A DNA stretch of 64,000 bases from NCBI GenBank assembly GCA_026686845.1, contig JAIVEN010000013.1, forward strand, positions 10,808,001 through 10,872,000. Direction: 5' to 3'. Made by a program: the position numbers and the translations under genes. This DNA is from Adenanthera pavonina (lineage: Eukaryota > Streptophyta > Magnoliopsida > Fabales > Fabaceae). The notes under the pieces are model-generated. The model did not search any database. It was not told where the DNA came from and saw only the letters and a list, made by a program, of their open reading frames with translations. Positions 12,017 through 24,361 of the stretch are shown one piece after another (the stretch's first letter is position 1; each line of letters begins with the position of its first letter).

Positions 12017-12048
12017 GCGCGGGAATTGGAAAGAACTTGGCGGGAAAA
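12017..12048 (+). promoter_or_regulatory. Two E2F-like boxes
   Basis: GCGCGGGAA (12017-12025) and TTGGCGGGAAAA (12037-12048) match the plant E2F/DP consensus (TTTSSCGS type) on one strand or the other, in an otherwise AT-rich region about 100 bp upstream of a candidate first exon. Binding is inferred only. Confidence 0.4.
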
Positions 12049-12144
12049 ATAGAAGAAGTTTTGAGGGAAATTAAGGAAAAGGAATGATTTAAGTGCAGCC
12101 GTTCCCTTCAATTCAAACTTGCCTTTTCATTTTTCCGCCGATCT

Positions 12145-12175
12145 ATGCAACAGAGGACGCCGTCGAACCTCAGAG
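12145..12175 (+). other. Candidate short first exon upstream of the DUF674 coding region
   Basis: ATG at 12145 opens ten codons (MQQRTPSNLR) up to a strong donor GAG|GTAAGA at 12176. It is relatively GC-rich compared with its surroundings. A plausible acceptor (TTTTTAG) lies near 13031, so this may be 5' UTR or an upstream exon of the DUF674 gene. Alternatively it may be the remnant first exon of another gene whose body is lost. The DUF674 family start is more naturally the ATG at 13088. Confidence 0.3.
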
Positions 12176-13215
12176 GTAAGATAAGATCATCTGATTCATC
12201 TCCCTCTTTTCCTCTTATTTCTTTTTGTATTTAGATTTGTCTTCTTTGTCGTCGAACTTAGTCTAATATCGATGGAGATCAAAATTGATTGCCTGATTTA
12301 TTTGATTTGTAAGGGGAAAACAAGAAACAGTTTGAGGAAGATATGTACTTTGGCTACTATTAAGATGGATGAAAGATTCCGATACATTTGGTCTAGCCAG
12401 TTTCAGGGTGCTTTTGAAAAATTGATTTGTCTCGTCCACGACTACATTTTGTGGATTGATTTTGTTAACATCATCTTTTAATCTTTATCATTTTTATATT
12501 GTTCTACTCAGGATATATATTTGCCGGTCTGTGTCTTGATTCTTTGTATTGAGGATTCAAAACCCTAGCTTTTTCAGTTATTTTCTATTTTGGACATCGG
12601 TTTATTGGCAGTGCTAACATAAATTGGGAGATTCAATTGAAATCATATTAGAGATTTCTAGAAGAAAAAGGTAGCAGTTGGCTGGTTGAGAAAAAGAGAA
12701 TAGAGTCGAGATACTCCTCAAAATATATTCAAGGGATAAGAGAATCTTTCTTTTATATAAAAACAAACTTAGTCCAAGTAAGATAATTAGTATAAAGAAT
12801 AAGTTTATTGGGATCTGGTTTTGCCTGATGGATACCTTAGTTCTTACAAATTAATCAAAATATATTAAGCTTAATTTTTTTTACTTGCCATCATAATAAA
12901 CAAATTCTATCCATGCAGTGTCTATTATTAAATTTGCTGTTTGATATTATTCAAATATAACTTATTAGTCAATCTACAAATATAATGAATGATTATGATT
13001 GATTAATATTAATTCGTGATCCATTTTTAGGCTTTCATTGACAAAGCAGTGGTGTAGTTTGCATTATACTTACACCCATGGTCCAAAATGTCTCCATCAT
13101 CACCAAACAAAGTGAGCTTGAAGCTCTTGATTGATACAAATACTCAAAGGGTTCTCTTTGCCAAAGCATCCAAGGACTTCATAGACTTTTTATTCAACCT
13201 GCACTACAAAAAAAA

Positions 13216-13645
13216 GGATATTTAGCGACGACTTTTGGTGGCGACCAAAAAAGGTCGTCGCTGAAAGTGGGACATTCAGTGGCGATGCAACGCGTTGCTG
13301 CTAAAAGTAAGTTTTTCAGCGGCGACAAGAGCTGTTGCCCCTGAAAGTCTATCTTTCAACGGCGACCAACAACAGTTGCCGCCAAAAAACAAACTTTCTG
13401 CGGCGACAAGTATGTGTCGCCACCAAAAATCGATAATTATAAATACTCCCATTAAATATGTTGATAATTAGTGGCGACATTTAATGTTGTCGCAAAAGGA
13501 CATACATTCTGCGGCGAGTTTTTGGTTGCCACCAATAAATGGAGCTTTTAGTGGCAACATTTGTCGCCGCTAAATATAATTAGCAGCGACTCTAGTTTTT
13601 GCCCAGAAAGTAAGAGACTTTTAGCGGCGAAGTTTGTGTCGCCGC
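13216..13645. repeat. Left subterminal repeat array of the CACTA element
   Basis: About 430 bp of short direct and inverted copies of a degenerate word around TTTAGCGGCGACaaa/tttGTCGCCGCTAAA, spaced roughly 30-50 bp. In En/Spm such arrays bind the TNPA protein. It is GC-richer than its surroundings. Confidence 0.85.
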
Positions 13646-13649
13646 TAAA

Positions 13650-16600
13650 AGTAATTTTTATATTTTTTGTTTTTTTTCTTGTAAAACTAATGTTTAATAA
13701 GTTGAAATAATAAATTTGTTTTATTAGATAAATTTTATTATAAGAAAATACATTAAGTCAACTTATAATATGAATTGTAAAAATTTTCTTGAAATAGTTT
13801 GAATATTTGAAAATGTTTTAGAGCGTTGAGCTTAGCTAGAGATTAAATATTTGAAAGGTTATAAGAAGATTCGAAGAATGAAGATATATAAGCTTGATTT
13901 CCTAAGTTTTTCCTCCTTATTCTTTATCTTCCTTTCTTATTTTGTTGAACTTAGAGATTATTTATTTATGTTCTTTTAGACGATGAAGGGAAGCCATTCC
14001 CCTTGTTTGGTTGGAAAATTGGGAGGGGAGAAGTGAAAAAATTTTCTTCTTTTTTCTCTCTGCTCTCCACCAAAATTGGGTTTTTAGAGAGAAGAGGATA
14101 TAATTTTGACACATACATTCTAAATTATCCTAACATATTTATAATATTAATAAACTATTTTAACCATTATGAAACTCTTAACATTTGTTTCTCACGCTTA
14201 ACTTTATTCAACATCCACCTCCCTCTCAAATAATTTGAATTGAACATTATTAATGTACTATTATAAAAATTGAATTTTGTAATAAAAATTTTTAAGTTGA
14301 TGTTAAATTTTATAGTGAGATAAAATCTGAAAATTAGTTAAAAAATATTTTCAAAACATTAAAAAATGAGTAAAATATCATGACATTTCTTTTATTTTAC
14401 CTTAATTACATAAATATCTCTTTTATTTTAACAACTTATATAGACCTTCCTTAAAATTAAATGTTCTGTCTTATAAACTTTTCTCTGTTTATAAGATTCC
14501 TATTCCATATATCCAAACCATTAATTGATCATTAAACCATATTATTAAACTTTCTATTGGACCAAAATATCCCCTTTTTAACATGACTAATATTTAAGAA
14601 TCATTTAAATATTTATGTTAGCCAAAAGATATTTTTACTAGATATATTTTTAGACTTTTCTATTGTATTACAAAGTTGATTACTTTTATTATTTTAAAAT
14701 TTTTAAATATATTTAGTTTAGTAACATTTTAAATGCATACGTTGGCTAACAAATTTTTATCACATTATAAAATACTAATATTTTAAGAATATTTTAGGAA
14801 TATTTTTAATGGTGGTAACATATTGACTTTGTTAGCCAATAGATAAGAGATTTCTATAATTAAAGCAAAATAAAAAGGATATAATAGTATTTTACTCGGA
14901 AAAAATTATCATAGATAAGTAAGAAAAAAGATTTTGAGACTAAAAAATTATAAAAGTAATGAATCATGATATAATTACATTTTTTTAAAGGAAAAATGAT
15001 ATAAAAAAATTGAAATTATATATAAGGGTATAATAATTAATTCATAATTAGGTCCTTCTCTCTTGAACCAAACAAAAAATAATTAAAATACTTCTTATCC
15101 ATTCACTCCAACCCAATCCAAAAAACAAAATTATTAAAACCCTTTTTCTCCCCTTCTCTTCATTGAGATCTCTCCTTTCCCTTCTCTTCATTTGAACCAA
15201 ACACTATGTTAATGTTATAATGTCAATGTTTTATTATTTTGTATTAATTCCAAGATTCTTTGTTTTGGCAATATTTGCCTTCTCCAATCACGAATCACTA
15301 ATTTTCAGACTTCAATATCTACCAGTAAGTTTCATCAATTCTTACCACACGTTCTTCATTGTCTTCAATCTACATCCATCACTTCAATTTATATATTAGA
15401 CCTAGTTAGAGATCTCATTTTGGCCGTAGTTGGACAATTGGACCAATTAGTTGGAGAATTAATCGGACATTTTAAACCTGCCAAATGAGGGATATTAGCC
15501 ATTAAATGATCTTGATTAACTAACTGTAGTGATGGAGTATTAATGATATCAAAAGACCATATCGCATAATATATTAATATATTATATTATATTAATATGA
15601 TAATCTTATGATATTATAGTATAACATATAAATATATCTTATATATTATTAAAAATATTATTAATAATAAATTAATATTATAATATTAAGTTTCAATGTT
15701 AAATTAATATTTTGATATTGTTAATATTAATATATAATAAACTCATATATAATATATTAATATATACTATATATTACATTAATAATATATTTATATATAT
15801 ATATGTTTACTTCTACATATATTACTTTTTTTATTAATATATTAAAACTATATGTCTATTATTAATATATTTTATATGACAATATAAAAAAATACTATAC
15901 TATGCAAATTTGTTAAAGGCCACGTGTTCTCAATTATCACCGTTAGCGCTCAAAATTTTTTCACTCTCCGCGTAAAAAGCCTCGAGTCTCAGATGAGTGA
16001 AATTGAAATCCCTAAGCCCCAAATTTTCTCTCATCCTCATCAAACCTTCAATTGCACCTCATCCTTCAGCCTTCTCCATTCGTTTGTTCCCTTCACACCT
16101 TTGCTTCTCATCTGGTCTTCGCAAAGTCCAAGTTCAATCTAAGCTCTGCAACCTTCGGCCTTGAACTTAGACTTGCAAAAGAGGGCCTATGAATCGCCAC
16201 ATACAGTTCCAATTTCAGGTTTGGGAATAAAATTTCTATGTATGGCTTTTTTTTTATTTTCGGTCTTTTTGTTGTCTTTGTCTCTTACGACCACGACCCC
16301 TATTTTCCTCCTATCACAGCTCTTCCGTGCTCTGTCCTTCCTCTCATGTTGTGGCTCATCTCCTCTATACTCTATCGATCTGGTAGTAGCTCACTAGCTA
16401 GGTACTAGTTTCCTCTAATCTTGGTGGTTCTTGACCCTAATTACAACAATGCTTCTACTCTCGGCTTCTCATCACGGTAACTTGAAGGTAATTTCTGGTA
16501 TCTCAGCGAAGAAAGCTTCCTTTTCAACTGATTGACTAAGGTAATTTCTAGTCCTTTTATCTCTTTGATGCCTCTTGCTTCTCTCCTTTGTTCCCAAATC

Positions 16601-18733
16601 ACTAGCTTCGTTCTACTTGTGTCACAAATCCTTAGGTTTTTTGTGTTCCTGTTGCTTTATCATTGCTCTCTGCCTTTTCTGCACAGAACAATGAAAGATT
16701 TTGTAGATTAAACTTAGTTATACTTCCAAGATATGTATCATTTCGTGGAACTAGGTCTCACACAGTTGACACTGCACAAAATTTATTTGTGTGGGAGAAA
16801 CAAACCGAGAGAGGCCATGAATTTCAAAAGACCAAAAGATTCAATATCAAAGAATGCTTATAGTCAGTAACTCCACAGGATTGTGAATTGTCAATTAATG
16901 TTCATCATGTAGAGTAGTCTATTCACACAGGAAAATACTGACGAGCTTTGCACTTATTTCATTGAAAAGGTATATTTTGTCCTCTAAGTTGAAGTCTTGT
17001 AATAAAGTTAAAGCAAGACATAACAAATCATCACCCTTTACTTTAACATGTCACAAAGTATTTCTTTTCTTTTTATTGGCCAAATTACAAAGCTTTTTTT
17101 CCCCCATTGAAAGGCCTACAAAGATGCAAATTATTTATAAAGCCCACTAGGTTCCATTTCCCAGAACAGCCCAATCTTTCATGAATTGCTGGATTATATT
17201 TGGCCCAACCCATAATCATTCTTTTGTTGCATCAAGCGTGCAAATATGGATTTTGATAACATTTTGAAGAAGTGTTTTTTTGGAGCAATAAGCCATCCTA
17301 AACATGCCTTTAGGTGACGTCTGCTTCAGTGGAAATATTTTTAACGGAATAGAGATAAAATACAGATGTAATTTGGAATGAAATAGAATTTTATAATTTA
17401 AAATCATGTGTTGGTAGGTGTGAAAAGGAATATGAATATGTATATTTTTTTATTAAGATGTTTGGTACACCTCATTGCAGCCATCATTTGCAAAGCTTGA
17501 GAAGACTAGTCATTGCATCACTTAGCTGAGGTATAAAGCTTTGTAGTTAAGCTTCATTGGACTTACTTTGTAATATGTTTTACTTGTTTCCTTTGCTCTC
17601 TTCGCAGTATAATGATGATGCATGATGAAATTAGTAGAATCTAGAAGTCAAAATCTTGAACTTAACTTTAACCCTCTTATTTCATGAAAAACATAACATG
17701 TATACTAACTTTTGCCCCAAAAACATATAGAGGTGGAAATGTCTATGCAATACATTTGTCACTATTTTTTGTTCTCTATATAATTGGAAAGTCACGTGCC
17801 AAGTTCCACCATCATATTTTAAGTCTCATATATATATATAAAGAGACACACACACACGTTATAGCTTATTGGCTAGAAAATAAGAAAGGCACATAACTAT
17901 TAGCCTCTGAAATAAATCCAATGCAATGGGGCAACAAAAAAACTTGCTATTGTCACTTGTAAACTTTTTTGCCTAATTGTTGTGACTAGTGAGCTCTATT
18001 TGTTGTCTTTCAAGCCTATGTTCAAGTAATATCACTTTTATTGTAGACGCATGAAGCAGATCTTATTACTTGTGTTCATATTATTATTTTAATTGTATCA
18101 AGTAGGTACCTTTATTTGTCAACCCCTATCCCTAGAAAAGATGATGAATTTGCAATCATGTCTTGAATCAAATATTTCTGTTGCTCTGTTTTAAGTTAAC
18201 AAGTTACAAGTTACAAAATAGCCTTTTGAATCATGAGACTAAAAATCCTTTTAAGGTGTTTGATACTATATTGCAAGAGGCATTAATTTTTTTCATTTTC
18301 TTTCCCTATACACCTCATTATAGCTATCATTTGCAAGTAAGCTTGAGAAGACAAGTTGTTGCATCACTTGCCCAGCCTCTATCATTTTCAAATAATAGCA
18401 ACTTAGCTGAGGTAAAATTCTTTTCCTCATTTGAATCATTAACTTTGTTACTTATGGTTTGTTGGGATGTGTTTTGAGATATATATAATATTATATTTTA
18501 TATATAACTCATTAATTTTTTTTTGCCATATTATATATTATAAAATCCTACCTTTATATAAACTCTGAAAAGTAGAAGAAGTTCTATATAGTTGCCTTGT
18601 TTGCTAAATAATAGTATGATGCCTAGTTAAGATGAATGTGATGTTTTAGTAATATGCGAAACCAAACTAGTAATGCTTCAAATATCAATTTGGCTATCTC
18701 TATCTAACCTTGGCTCTTATTGTTATGTAGGGA
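13650..18733. other. CACTA interior upstream of the transposase gene
   Basis: Mostly non-coding and AT-rich (extreme at 15540-15900). A less AT-rich stretch at about 15915-16700 with several plausible splice sites could hold 5' leader exons of the transposase transcript. The ORF at 15924-16142 has no recognisable domain. Two blocks about 845 bp apart are duplicates: 17463-17535 and 18305-18415 share ACACCTCATT, ATCATTTGCAA, GCTTGAGAAGAC and TTAGCTGAGGT. A nested non-autonomous element may lie at about 13995-15205, where GTTTGGTT near the left end and AACCAAAC near the right are inverted, but I could not find its target duplication. Confidence 0.5.
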
Positions 18734-19861
18734 ATGGAAATGGATAAAAGTTGGTTAGTTATTAAAGATAGAGCCAATGTAACATATATTAGAGGAATAG
18801 ATAGATTTCTAGAATGGGCTTTTAGTCAGCATGGGGTTAGGGATGTAATACGTTGTCCTTGTTGGGGGTGCATGAACACTATATTCAAAGTGCGAAATGA
18901 CATAAGGTTTGACTTGTTGAAAAAGGGTTTTTGGGATAGTTACAAGGTGTGGGACTTGCATGGGGAAGTGATTAGAAGATCTAAGAGGGACTCTGGGACT
19001 TCTAATGTTGTGGGACAAGTTGACACTGTTGAGGAGGAGAACCTTGTAAGAATGATATATGATGCATATGGAGTTCCAAATGTAGGTCACATGGACATTG
19101 GATTAGAAGAGAATGAAGAGCCCAATTTTGATGCCAAAAAATTCTATAACTTGTTGGAAGATGCAGAGAGAGAACTTTATCCAGGTTGTGGCAAGATGTC
19201 AAAGTTGTCTTTCATTGTGAAGTTGCTTCAGTTGAAGTGCCTTAACCATTGGAGCAATGCTTCTATGGATGCATTGTTGGCCTTGTTTAGAGACATTCTC
19301 CCACATGGAGCTCTAGTGCCAAACTCATTCTATGAAGCTAAGAAGGTAATTCGTGATTTGGGTTTGGATTATAAAAAAATTGATGCTTGTGGCAACGATT
19401 GCATATTGTATTGGCAAGAATACGCAGATGCACAATCATGCCCTAAGTGCAAGATGCGTAGATGGAAATTGGATAAACAGAAGGGGAAGAAAGTTCTACA
19501 AAAAGTCTTACGGCATTTTCCAATGACACCTAGGTTACAAAGACTTTACATGGCAAGAGACACTGCTTTAGAAATGAGGTGGCACAAGGAGAAATGCATA
19601 GATGATGGTGTGATGAGACATCCAGCTGACTCTCTTGCTTGGAAATCCTTTGACCAACAATACCCCAGCTTCTCAGCTAATCCTAGGGGTGTTCGGTTGG
19701 GTTTAGCAAGTGATGGATTCCAACCCTTCAGGAATATGAGTACCAATCATAGCATTTGGCCTGTGGTATTGGTACCATATAATTTGCCACCATGGCTTTG
19801 CATGAAGAACCCATACTTTATGATGACACTTCTTATTCCTGGCCCTAAATGCCTCAGATAG
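18734..19861 (+). pseudogene. Truncated TNP2-type CACTA transposase
   Basis: 375 codons preceded by a good acceptor (TATGTAG). The N-terminal 75 residues are a transposase-associated domain (DKSWLVIKDR ... FLEWAF ... CPCWGCMN). Residues about 270-375 are the start of Transposase_21 (NPRGVRLGLASDGFQPF, MSTNHSIWPVVLVPYNLPPW, LLIPGPK). The family normally continues several hundred residues after the IPGPK motif, including the rest of the catalytic core. Here the frame ends four codons later. The break coincides with the ATG of the next transposon gene, so an internal deletion has fused the two genes out of frame. Confidence 0.88.
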
Positions 19862-21999
19862 AAGGTAACATTTCTTCTCAGCAGCCACTACTGCAGCTTC
19901 ATGAGTCACATCATGACTCTTCCCCTACTCCAATTAGCAGTGCAGGTAAATTTCCTTTAACTCTATATAGTACAAATAAGTAGTTCACATAATTTATCAC
20001 ATCTAATTGTTGTCTCCTTTTTGCATGAATGTTAGGATCTTGCAATTCTAGGAGGGGTAGAGGCATATACAGGGGAAAACAACTAGATTTGAGAACAAGA
20101 TTTGGAGGAAAGATTAAAGTAAGACTTCATAATTATATGTTAAGAGTTGTGGGACCTGGAGCTAGGGCTCTTGCTAGCCATTGTGGTTTAGTTCTTAGGA
20201 CCACAATATCCTTCCAAGATGGCGACTGGAACTGTGTTTTTCGAAAGTATGGTGAGGAGATGTGGTTAAAAGTAAAGGTAGTATTTTTTTGCCAAATATA
20301 TTCATGAATGATATTTTCTTTTTTATGATTCAAAATGTCTATATCTACTTATGTGTGCTTTAGGAAAAATTTGAACTTGATATTGAAGAAAATGAGGAGA
20401 GGTTTAAGAAAGTTGTCTTCGCCTCAATGCAAACTACCTTTAGAAATTGGAAGGCTAGATTGCACAAGCTTTATTATGCGGCATATACCACTGATGAGGA
20501 AAGGTTGGCTAATCGACCTCCTAGTATTAGTATTGAGGATTAGGAGTGGCTTGTGAGATACTTTGGGTCGCCTTCTTTTAAGGTACCTTATTATAAATTT
20601 AAATTCACAACTTTTTTTACTTCGATCCTACAATCTTGAGCAATAATTAATTTTCTTGTAGAATAAAAGTGCAAAAAATAAGTCAAATTGGCAGAAACAG
20701 ATAACAAAGCATACTTGTGGCTCTAAATCATTTGCAGAGATTGAAGAATCTTCTGTGAGTTAAATATCATTCTCTTTAATTTTATTTCTTTTTCTTTATC
20801 TTTCCAACTTCAAGTTAGTATTTATCTTTTGTACATTATTTGTAGAGAGACCCCACCACTGGAATGCTACCACCGCCTGACCGACTATGGGAACTACAAC
20901 ATACAAGGAAGAATGCTGATGGGCAGCGGGTGTGGGCAGATCCTTTGTCACAAGAGATTCACGTATGTGTTTTGTTCTTATATTTTTTCCTAAGTTAATG
21001 TATAGTGTGCTTTCAATTACATTACTATTCTTTAATTGTAGGGTCGCATACAAGAGGTGATACGACAACAAGAAAGCATTGAGAGTGATTCTTAAATGAG
21101 TCATGATGAGATCTTAATGACTGTTCTTGGTGAGAGATCAGGGCACGTGAGAGGGAAGGGTCGTGGGGCACAACCTACAAGGAAGAGAGCTTATTTCGAG
21201 GTCAATGACCGTACCTTGGTGATATCCTTGCGCCAGCAAATAGAAGATGTTGAGAAAAGATTTGAGGAAGAGCGAGCACGGATGGAAGCTGAGCGTGCAG
21301 TAGAGCTTGAACGGATGGAAACAGAGCTTCAAAGGATTGAAGTAGAACGTACAAGGATGGAAACAGAACATGCACAATTTTAGCAAAAGATGCAACAGAT
21401 GGAACAAACACAAAAGAAGATGGAAGCCTTCATGGCAACCTTCCAGCAGGTATTTATTAAGTTTGCACATATTTTATTTTGAATTGTTTCATGAATTAAC
21501 TCTCTGGTTTATGCATGTTTCTTATATATCTACATAGAGGTGACTAAAATCTATTAGTATCGGTAAAATTGAGAATTTAAAATGAATATCAAGTAAGAAC
21601 ACAAGTTACATGGTTGCTTTGATGGTTTATTGTCATAGTGTTATGCCTCTTATAGCAAATTTATTAGTATTTGTTGAGAGTCCCTTAATGTGCCACTCTT
21701 TTTGTTTTTGTTATTGTTATATATATATATATATACAAAAGAAAATATAAGATAATATTTATATATGGAATATAAAAAAAAACTATTATGTGTATTTCCT
21801 TTGTTGTCAAATTCTTTTCTTTCTTCTTTTTTTTTTTTTGTAATCTTAGTTGTCAAATATATTTCATGGAAATTATGTAAGGGCTTTTTTAATGTAGAGG
21901 TAATAATATTGTATATTAGTGCACTTTTGACATAGGTTCTTAAATATATAATAGGCTAATTTATGCTTAAATTTGTTGTTTTTACAGGGACACTCTTAG
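19849..21999 (+). pseudogene. Ptta/En-Spm Transposase_24 gene of the CACTA element
   Basis: Spliced reading: exons 19849-19945, 20036-20277, 20364-20582, 20662-20754, 20846-20962, 21042-21449 and 21988-21999, all with GT-AG borders and consistent phase. The middle exons carry the plant transposase Ptta signature (NWKARLHKLYY, DEERLANRPP, EWLVRYFGSP, GSKSFAEIEES, RDPTTG, LWELQHTRKNADGQ, LSQEIH). A Glu/Arg-rich coiled coil follows (about 21240-21380). Three in-frame stops disable it: TAG 20541-20543 where the family has Trp, TAA 21093-21095, and TAG 21381-21383. Its ATG overlaps the end of the truncated TNP2 frame. Confidence 0.82.
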
Positions 22000-22429
22000 A
22001 CTCTTGCCACCACATCAACGCCTTCTCCAAGTATTGGTGTAGGGACATGCAATTTTTGATAGTTTAGCTATGTAGGGGATTTATATAGTTTATGCATTGC
22101 ATGTTATCTATATTTTGTTAATATACATTTGACTTTTAAGCAATGAATTTGATTGTTTGGATAATTTGTCTATGGATTATGTTACAGGTTTTGATATATT
22201 GGAATATGTTATAATTATAGGTTTTAATTTGTGTTTGTTTCAATTATTGGTATTAATTATATACCAATTTCAATTATAGGTTTTAATTTGTTTATATTTC
22301 AGTTTAATTGTATTATTATTATTATGTTAATTACAACTTCAATGTTAACAAAAGATATTTTGATAAGTAACAGCTTTCAATGGCAACTAGTATCACTAAT
22401 AGAAGCTTTAAAACAATATCCAACTTTTG
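22000..22429. other. CACTA interior downstream of the Ptta gene
   Basis: AT-rich non-coding sequence with a short internal repeat (ATTATAGGTTTTAATTTGT-type, near 22212 and 22275). Probably 3' UTR and spacer of the element. Confidence 0.5.
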
Positions 22430-22980
22430 GCGGCGACAATGTCGCCACTAAAAGTATGGCTTTTGTGGCCACCATAATATCACCACCAAAAATATTTTTT
22501 TGCAGCGACCTATGTGGCATCGCTGAAAATCAACTTTCAGCGGCGATAAAGGGTCGCCGCCAAATCGAATTTTCAGCAGCGACAATAACTTGCCGCTGAA
22601 GATCAACTTTCAGCGGCAACAAAAGAGGTTGTCGCCAAATCTAATTTTCAATAGCAACAACAACTCGTCGCTGAAGATCTGCTTTTGGTGGCGACATATT
22701 TTGTCGCCATTGATAACAACAATTAGCGGCGACTATTGTTGCCACTGAATATCTACTATTGGCAGTGACAAATCTTTCAGCGACGAATTTTTTTTGTCTT
22801 CGGTGACCACAATTGTCGCCTCTAAATATCTATATTTGGCAGCGACCACTTGGTCGCCGCACAAAACTTTCGGTGGCAGTGTTTCCTGCGGCGAAATCGC
22901 GACGACAAGGAGTCACCGCTAAAAACTTTTAGCGGCAACTTTTCTACTTTAGGTGGCGAATTTTGCCACCACCAAAAGTC
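22430..22980. repeat. Right subterminal repeat array of the CACTA element
   Basis: More than a dozen alternating copies of TTTCAGCGGCGAC / GTCGCCGCTAAA-like words in both orientations, matching the left array and ending 15 bp before the right terminal inverted repeat. Confidence 0.85.
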
Positions 22981-23235
22981 AATTTTTTTGTAGTGCTGCT
23001 TCGCTTGCCTATTGGTACAGTCACTAGGCTCCTTGCCAAGAACGGCATGGTGGGTTCTCTTGGCAAGCTATATAAAAGCATTGAGAATCTCAGTGATGAT
23101 TACCTATTGAATCCACAGAATAACAAGGACCTTTTGTTGAAACCCATTGCTCCAGTCTCTGGATATCTTCTGCCTGCAAATGACGGCCTTGGTGATACCG
23201 AATCGAGGTCTTTAAATCTATACATGTGCTCAAAC

Positions 23236-23876
23236 AAGATTCATTAGACTATAAATAATATTGAAAATATACCAACATATCATACCAATAATATTTTTTG
23301 CATATCATATCAAAACTGTGTACTAAAAATTTGTTACCTGCCATATTATGAGCCACTTCTTATAATTGACAACTTTGTTATTTGAACTGAAAAATTTCTT
23401 TCACTATTGAACAACAATTTCTGTATTTTCTGTAGAAAAAATTTCTACAAGTGATTGGCTTGCTCCCTTCAGCTAAACTGGGTTCTTTTTACATGTCTCA
23501 CTTGTAAGACCTTGAGGTATATTTATAGACCCTAGTCATGTCTCTTCATTGCTAATTATATATATATATTCATTGAATAGATATTATAACCCAAGAGTTA
23601 CAGAACCCAAGAATTAAGTATTATATATATTCATTGAATAGATATTATAACCCAAGAGTTACAGAACCTAAGAGTTAAGAACAATGAAAGGTATATGAAA
23701 GCAAGAGGAAGTTTCATGAATCCAAGAGTCAGATTTATCTACCTCTTTACAAGGATATTAATTGGCTATAATTCCTTATATCAGACCATATAGAAAAAAT
23801 ACAAATTCGTTGAATTCCAAAATCAAATGATAGCATTTATATAAAATTATATTATTTGAAACCACAAATACTAACA
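23236..23876 (-). repeat. 3' LTR of Copia-2
   Basis: 641 bp. On the element strand it starts TGTTAGTATTTG and ends GAATCTT. Its outer end lacks the usual CA, as does the other LTR. It contains a roughly 65-bp tandem duplication (TATTCATTGAATAGATATT...GAGTTACAGAACC, near 23566 and 23630) that is also present in the other LTR. Confidence 0.9.
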
Positions 23877-23890
23877 ATCTCCCCCTTGGT
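23877..23890 (-). other. Polypurine tract of Copia-2
   Basis: On the minus strand AACCAAGGGGGAGA lies directly before the TGTTAG start of the 3' LTR. Confidence 0.85.
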
Positions 23891-24361
23891 TTCAAATAAT
23901 TTTAGAAAATAAAATTAGTTATACCATCATAATAGGTAAAACTTGATATAAAAAATATATATATGTAATTGACCCGGTCTACATAATATATATATCTTCT
24001 GATAAAAGACTGGAAAACCAACGAAAAATATAATTCGGTCCAAAAGTCTACTGTCCATATCATACTCAAAACATAGGAACCCAGGCAAGGTTCTTTACCT
24101 GTTTGAGTATTAACCACTAAGGAAACTGTGCCCTAAACAGTCCATAGGCCTGAACAATTTGAATCCAACTCTTACCTCCTATTAAGGCCTTCCTGTATAC
24201 ACTGTCAAGTGCATACCTAATAGGATAGTTAGATTCCAGGGCATTACCATTGAGTACTCAACATCATCATATAATGACTAATTAGATCATACATTCACAT
24301 ATGAATTAAATTCAATAATCAACAATATGCAAAAAACAATATTATTCATTCTTATTAGAAT

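Larger units (their letters stand above)
13202..22995 (+). mobile_element. CACTA (En/Spm) DNA transposon inserted in the DUF674 gene
   Basis: The ends are perfect 13-bp inverted repeats, CACTACAAAAAAA, flanked by a 3-bp target duplication CTG (13199-13201 and 22996-22998), diagnostic of CACTA elements. Both ends have several hundred bases of subterminal repeats built on GCGGCGAC / GTCGCCGC words. Inside are a truncated TNP2-type transposase gene and a Ptta/Transposase_24 gene, both on the plus strand and both disabled. The 9.8-kb length is normal for the class, but the transposase core is deleted. Confidence 0.95.

Noticed and set aside
13995..15205. Nested transposon inside the CACTA with GTTTGGTT ends
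   Set aside because: Inverted ends are suggestive, but no matching target duplication was found. Mentioned only in the interior annotation.
15924..16397. ORFs of 72 and 78 codons in the CACTA interior
   Set aside because: No recognisable domain, no consistent splicing into the transposase frame that I could establish. Better treated as possible leader exons.
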